Assembly (NCBI GenBank): GCA_016183885.1
Contig: JACPDS010000017.1
Coordinates: forward strand, 13,553-19,829
From: Armatimonadota bacterium
GTDB taxonomy: Bacteria; Vulcanimicrobiota; JACPDS01
Length of the DNA: 6,277 bases
Direction of reading: 5' to 3'
The notes under the pieces were generated by a model. The model saw only the letters and a list, made by a program, of their open reading frames with translations, ran no database searches and had not been told where the DNA came from. A program made the position numbers and the translations under genes. Of the stretch, positions 5,338 through 6,277 are shown piece after piece; position 1 is the stretch's first letter; every line of letters starts with the position of its first letter.

Positions 5338-6277
5338 CTACGAGGGGTTTTTTTCTATATTTTCTTTTTTCTCAACTATATAATAATTAATTAATACTCT
5401 TAAAATAGCCGCTACTGGAACAGCTAAAAACATTCCGGCAATCCCCATTAATTCCGCTCCGATTAAAAGAGAAATTATAATTATCAAGGCTGGAAGTTTT
5501 AAGCTTTGCCCGACTACTAAAGGGACAATAATATGACCTTCCGACCAATGTATAACTAAAAGCGTAGCTAATACGCCTAAAGCAATCAGAGGCGATTTGA
5601 TTAAAGCTAAAATTAAAGCCGGAATTAATCCGATTACTACTCCTAAATAAGGAATAAGGTCAACAATTCCGGCAAAAGCTCCTATTAAAAAAGCATAATC
5701 AATTTTCCAAATTTTTAACGCAATAGTAACGGAAATTCCTATACATAAACAAACAATTAATTGACCCCTGATATATCTTCCTAAAACTTTATCTATTCTA
5801 GCCAAAAGTTCTAAAATATCATCTCTCATCCTCTTGGGAACAATTAATAAAAACCCCTTTTTATAAATTTCTACGTCCATTAAAATGTAAAAAGTAATTA
5901 AGGGAACGATAAAAAAGCCCGCTACTATAGAAAAAAACTTAATTACCACCGGGATAGATTTCTGTAAAATAGAATTTCCAATATGTTTTACCGCTTCACT
6001 TAAACTATTTAAAATAGATGCAAGATAATCTCTCCCTGTTTGCGGCAAAAACGGATAAATTTGGTTAAAATAAAAGTTCTCAAAAGCTGATTTAGTTTGA
6101 GAAATTATATTTGGAAAATTACTGGAAAATTTATGAAATTCATAGTTTATTTTAGGAATTACATAAGAAAAAGTAATTGTAATAATCATTATTCCAATTA
6201 AATAAACTAGGGCAATTGCTAAAATTCGAGGTAATCCCGAAGTAATCAAGCTTTCTTTTTTATTAATTTTGATTTTA
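5338..6277 (-). CDS. AI-2E family transporter (PerM/YdiK-like), N-terminus outside the window
   Basis: This multi-pass inner-membrane protein belongs to the family (Pfam AI-2E_transport) that includes TqsA, implicated in autoinducer-2 export, and Na+/H+ antiporters; the substrate cannot be read from sequence. The frame is open to the window edge. A TTG at 6249 is internal, because the preceding KIKINKKES and following GLPRILAIALVYLIGIMI match the family's loop and third-helix region, so the first membrane segments are off the window. Counting from that TTG: membrane segments at about 8-31, 98-125, 162-180, 185-215, 217-235 and 253-290; RYIRGQ (158-163); the family signature DLIPYLG (197-203); IVPLVVG (241-247); and LPALIIIISLLIGAELMGIA, then GMFLAVPVA (252-280). 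The soluble, amphipathic stretch at 32-95 between helices is typical. It ends with a charged tail VEKKENIEKNPS and TAG. No frameshift is seen. Confidence 0.92.
   Translation of the reverse strand, partial: KIKINKKESLITSGLPRILAIALVYLIGIMIITITFSYVIPKINYEFHKFSSNFPNIISQTKSAFENFYFNQIYPFLPQTGRDYLASILNSLSEAVKHIGNSILQKSIPVVIKFFSIVAGFFIVPLITFYILMDVEIYKKGFLLIVPKRMRDDILELLARIDKVLGRYIRGQLIVCLCIGISVTIALKIWKIDYAFLIGAFAGIVDLIPYLGVVIGLIPALILALIKSPLIALGVLATLLVIHWSEGHIIVPLVVGQSLKLPALIIIISLLIGAELMGIAGMFLAVPVAAILRVLINYYIVEKKENIEKNPS

Overview
The window is an AT-rich bacterial segment, and almost all of its coding capacity lies on the minus strand. The host cannot be named from sequence alone. Strong AAGGAGG-type ribosome binding sites, TCCGCC/GGCGGA palindromes and GTTAGAAAG/CTTTCTAAC inverted repeats in the intergenic DNA, and a simple secreted cysteine-peptidase-like protein would fit an uncultivated lineage such as the Patescibacteria/CPR or another candidate phylum. 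That is a weak inference. UGA acts as a normal stop (it ends the methyltransferase gene), so the UGA-recoding CPR groups are unlikely.

Layout, left to right. (1) 1-445: the 3' end of an IS3-family insertion sequence, with the C-terminal half of the DDE transposase on the plus strand and a probable right terminal repeat. (2) 446-3299: a restriction-modification operon on the minus strand. In transcription order it holds a beta-class, probably N4-cytosine, DNA methyltransferase; a 349-residue protein with an ExK motif that I take to be the cognate endonuclease, from a family I cannot name; a D12-class (Dam-like) adenine methyltransferase that is frameshifted and lacks a central block; and a small coiled-coil reading frame with an in-frame UGA that stops at the IS. 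(3) 3300-4087: about 0.8 kb without a convincing gene. It holds a 10-bp direct repeat in front of the methyltransferase, a long nested inverted repeat that looks like a folded RNA or small palindromic element, a GC-rich stem-loop followed by a T run, and decayed reading frames. (4) 4088-5239: a secreted protein with a Cys-His-Asp papain/transglutaminase-like N-terminal domain and a beta-rich C-terminal domain. (5) 5338 to the window edge: an AI-2E family (PerM/YdiK-like) membrane protein whose N-terminus lies outside the window.

The restriction-modification operon is the accessory part. The first two genes overlap by 17 bp and are probably translationally coupled, and the third follows after 24 bp. 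Two methyltransferases of different classes beside one endonuclease is an arrangement known for systems that recognise asymmetric sites, where each enzyme protects one strand. The damage to the second methyltransferase therefore raises a direct question of whether the system is still active. The IS lies immediately beyond the decaying end of the operon. The two genes to the right look like ordinary envelope functions unrelated to it.
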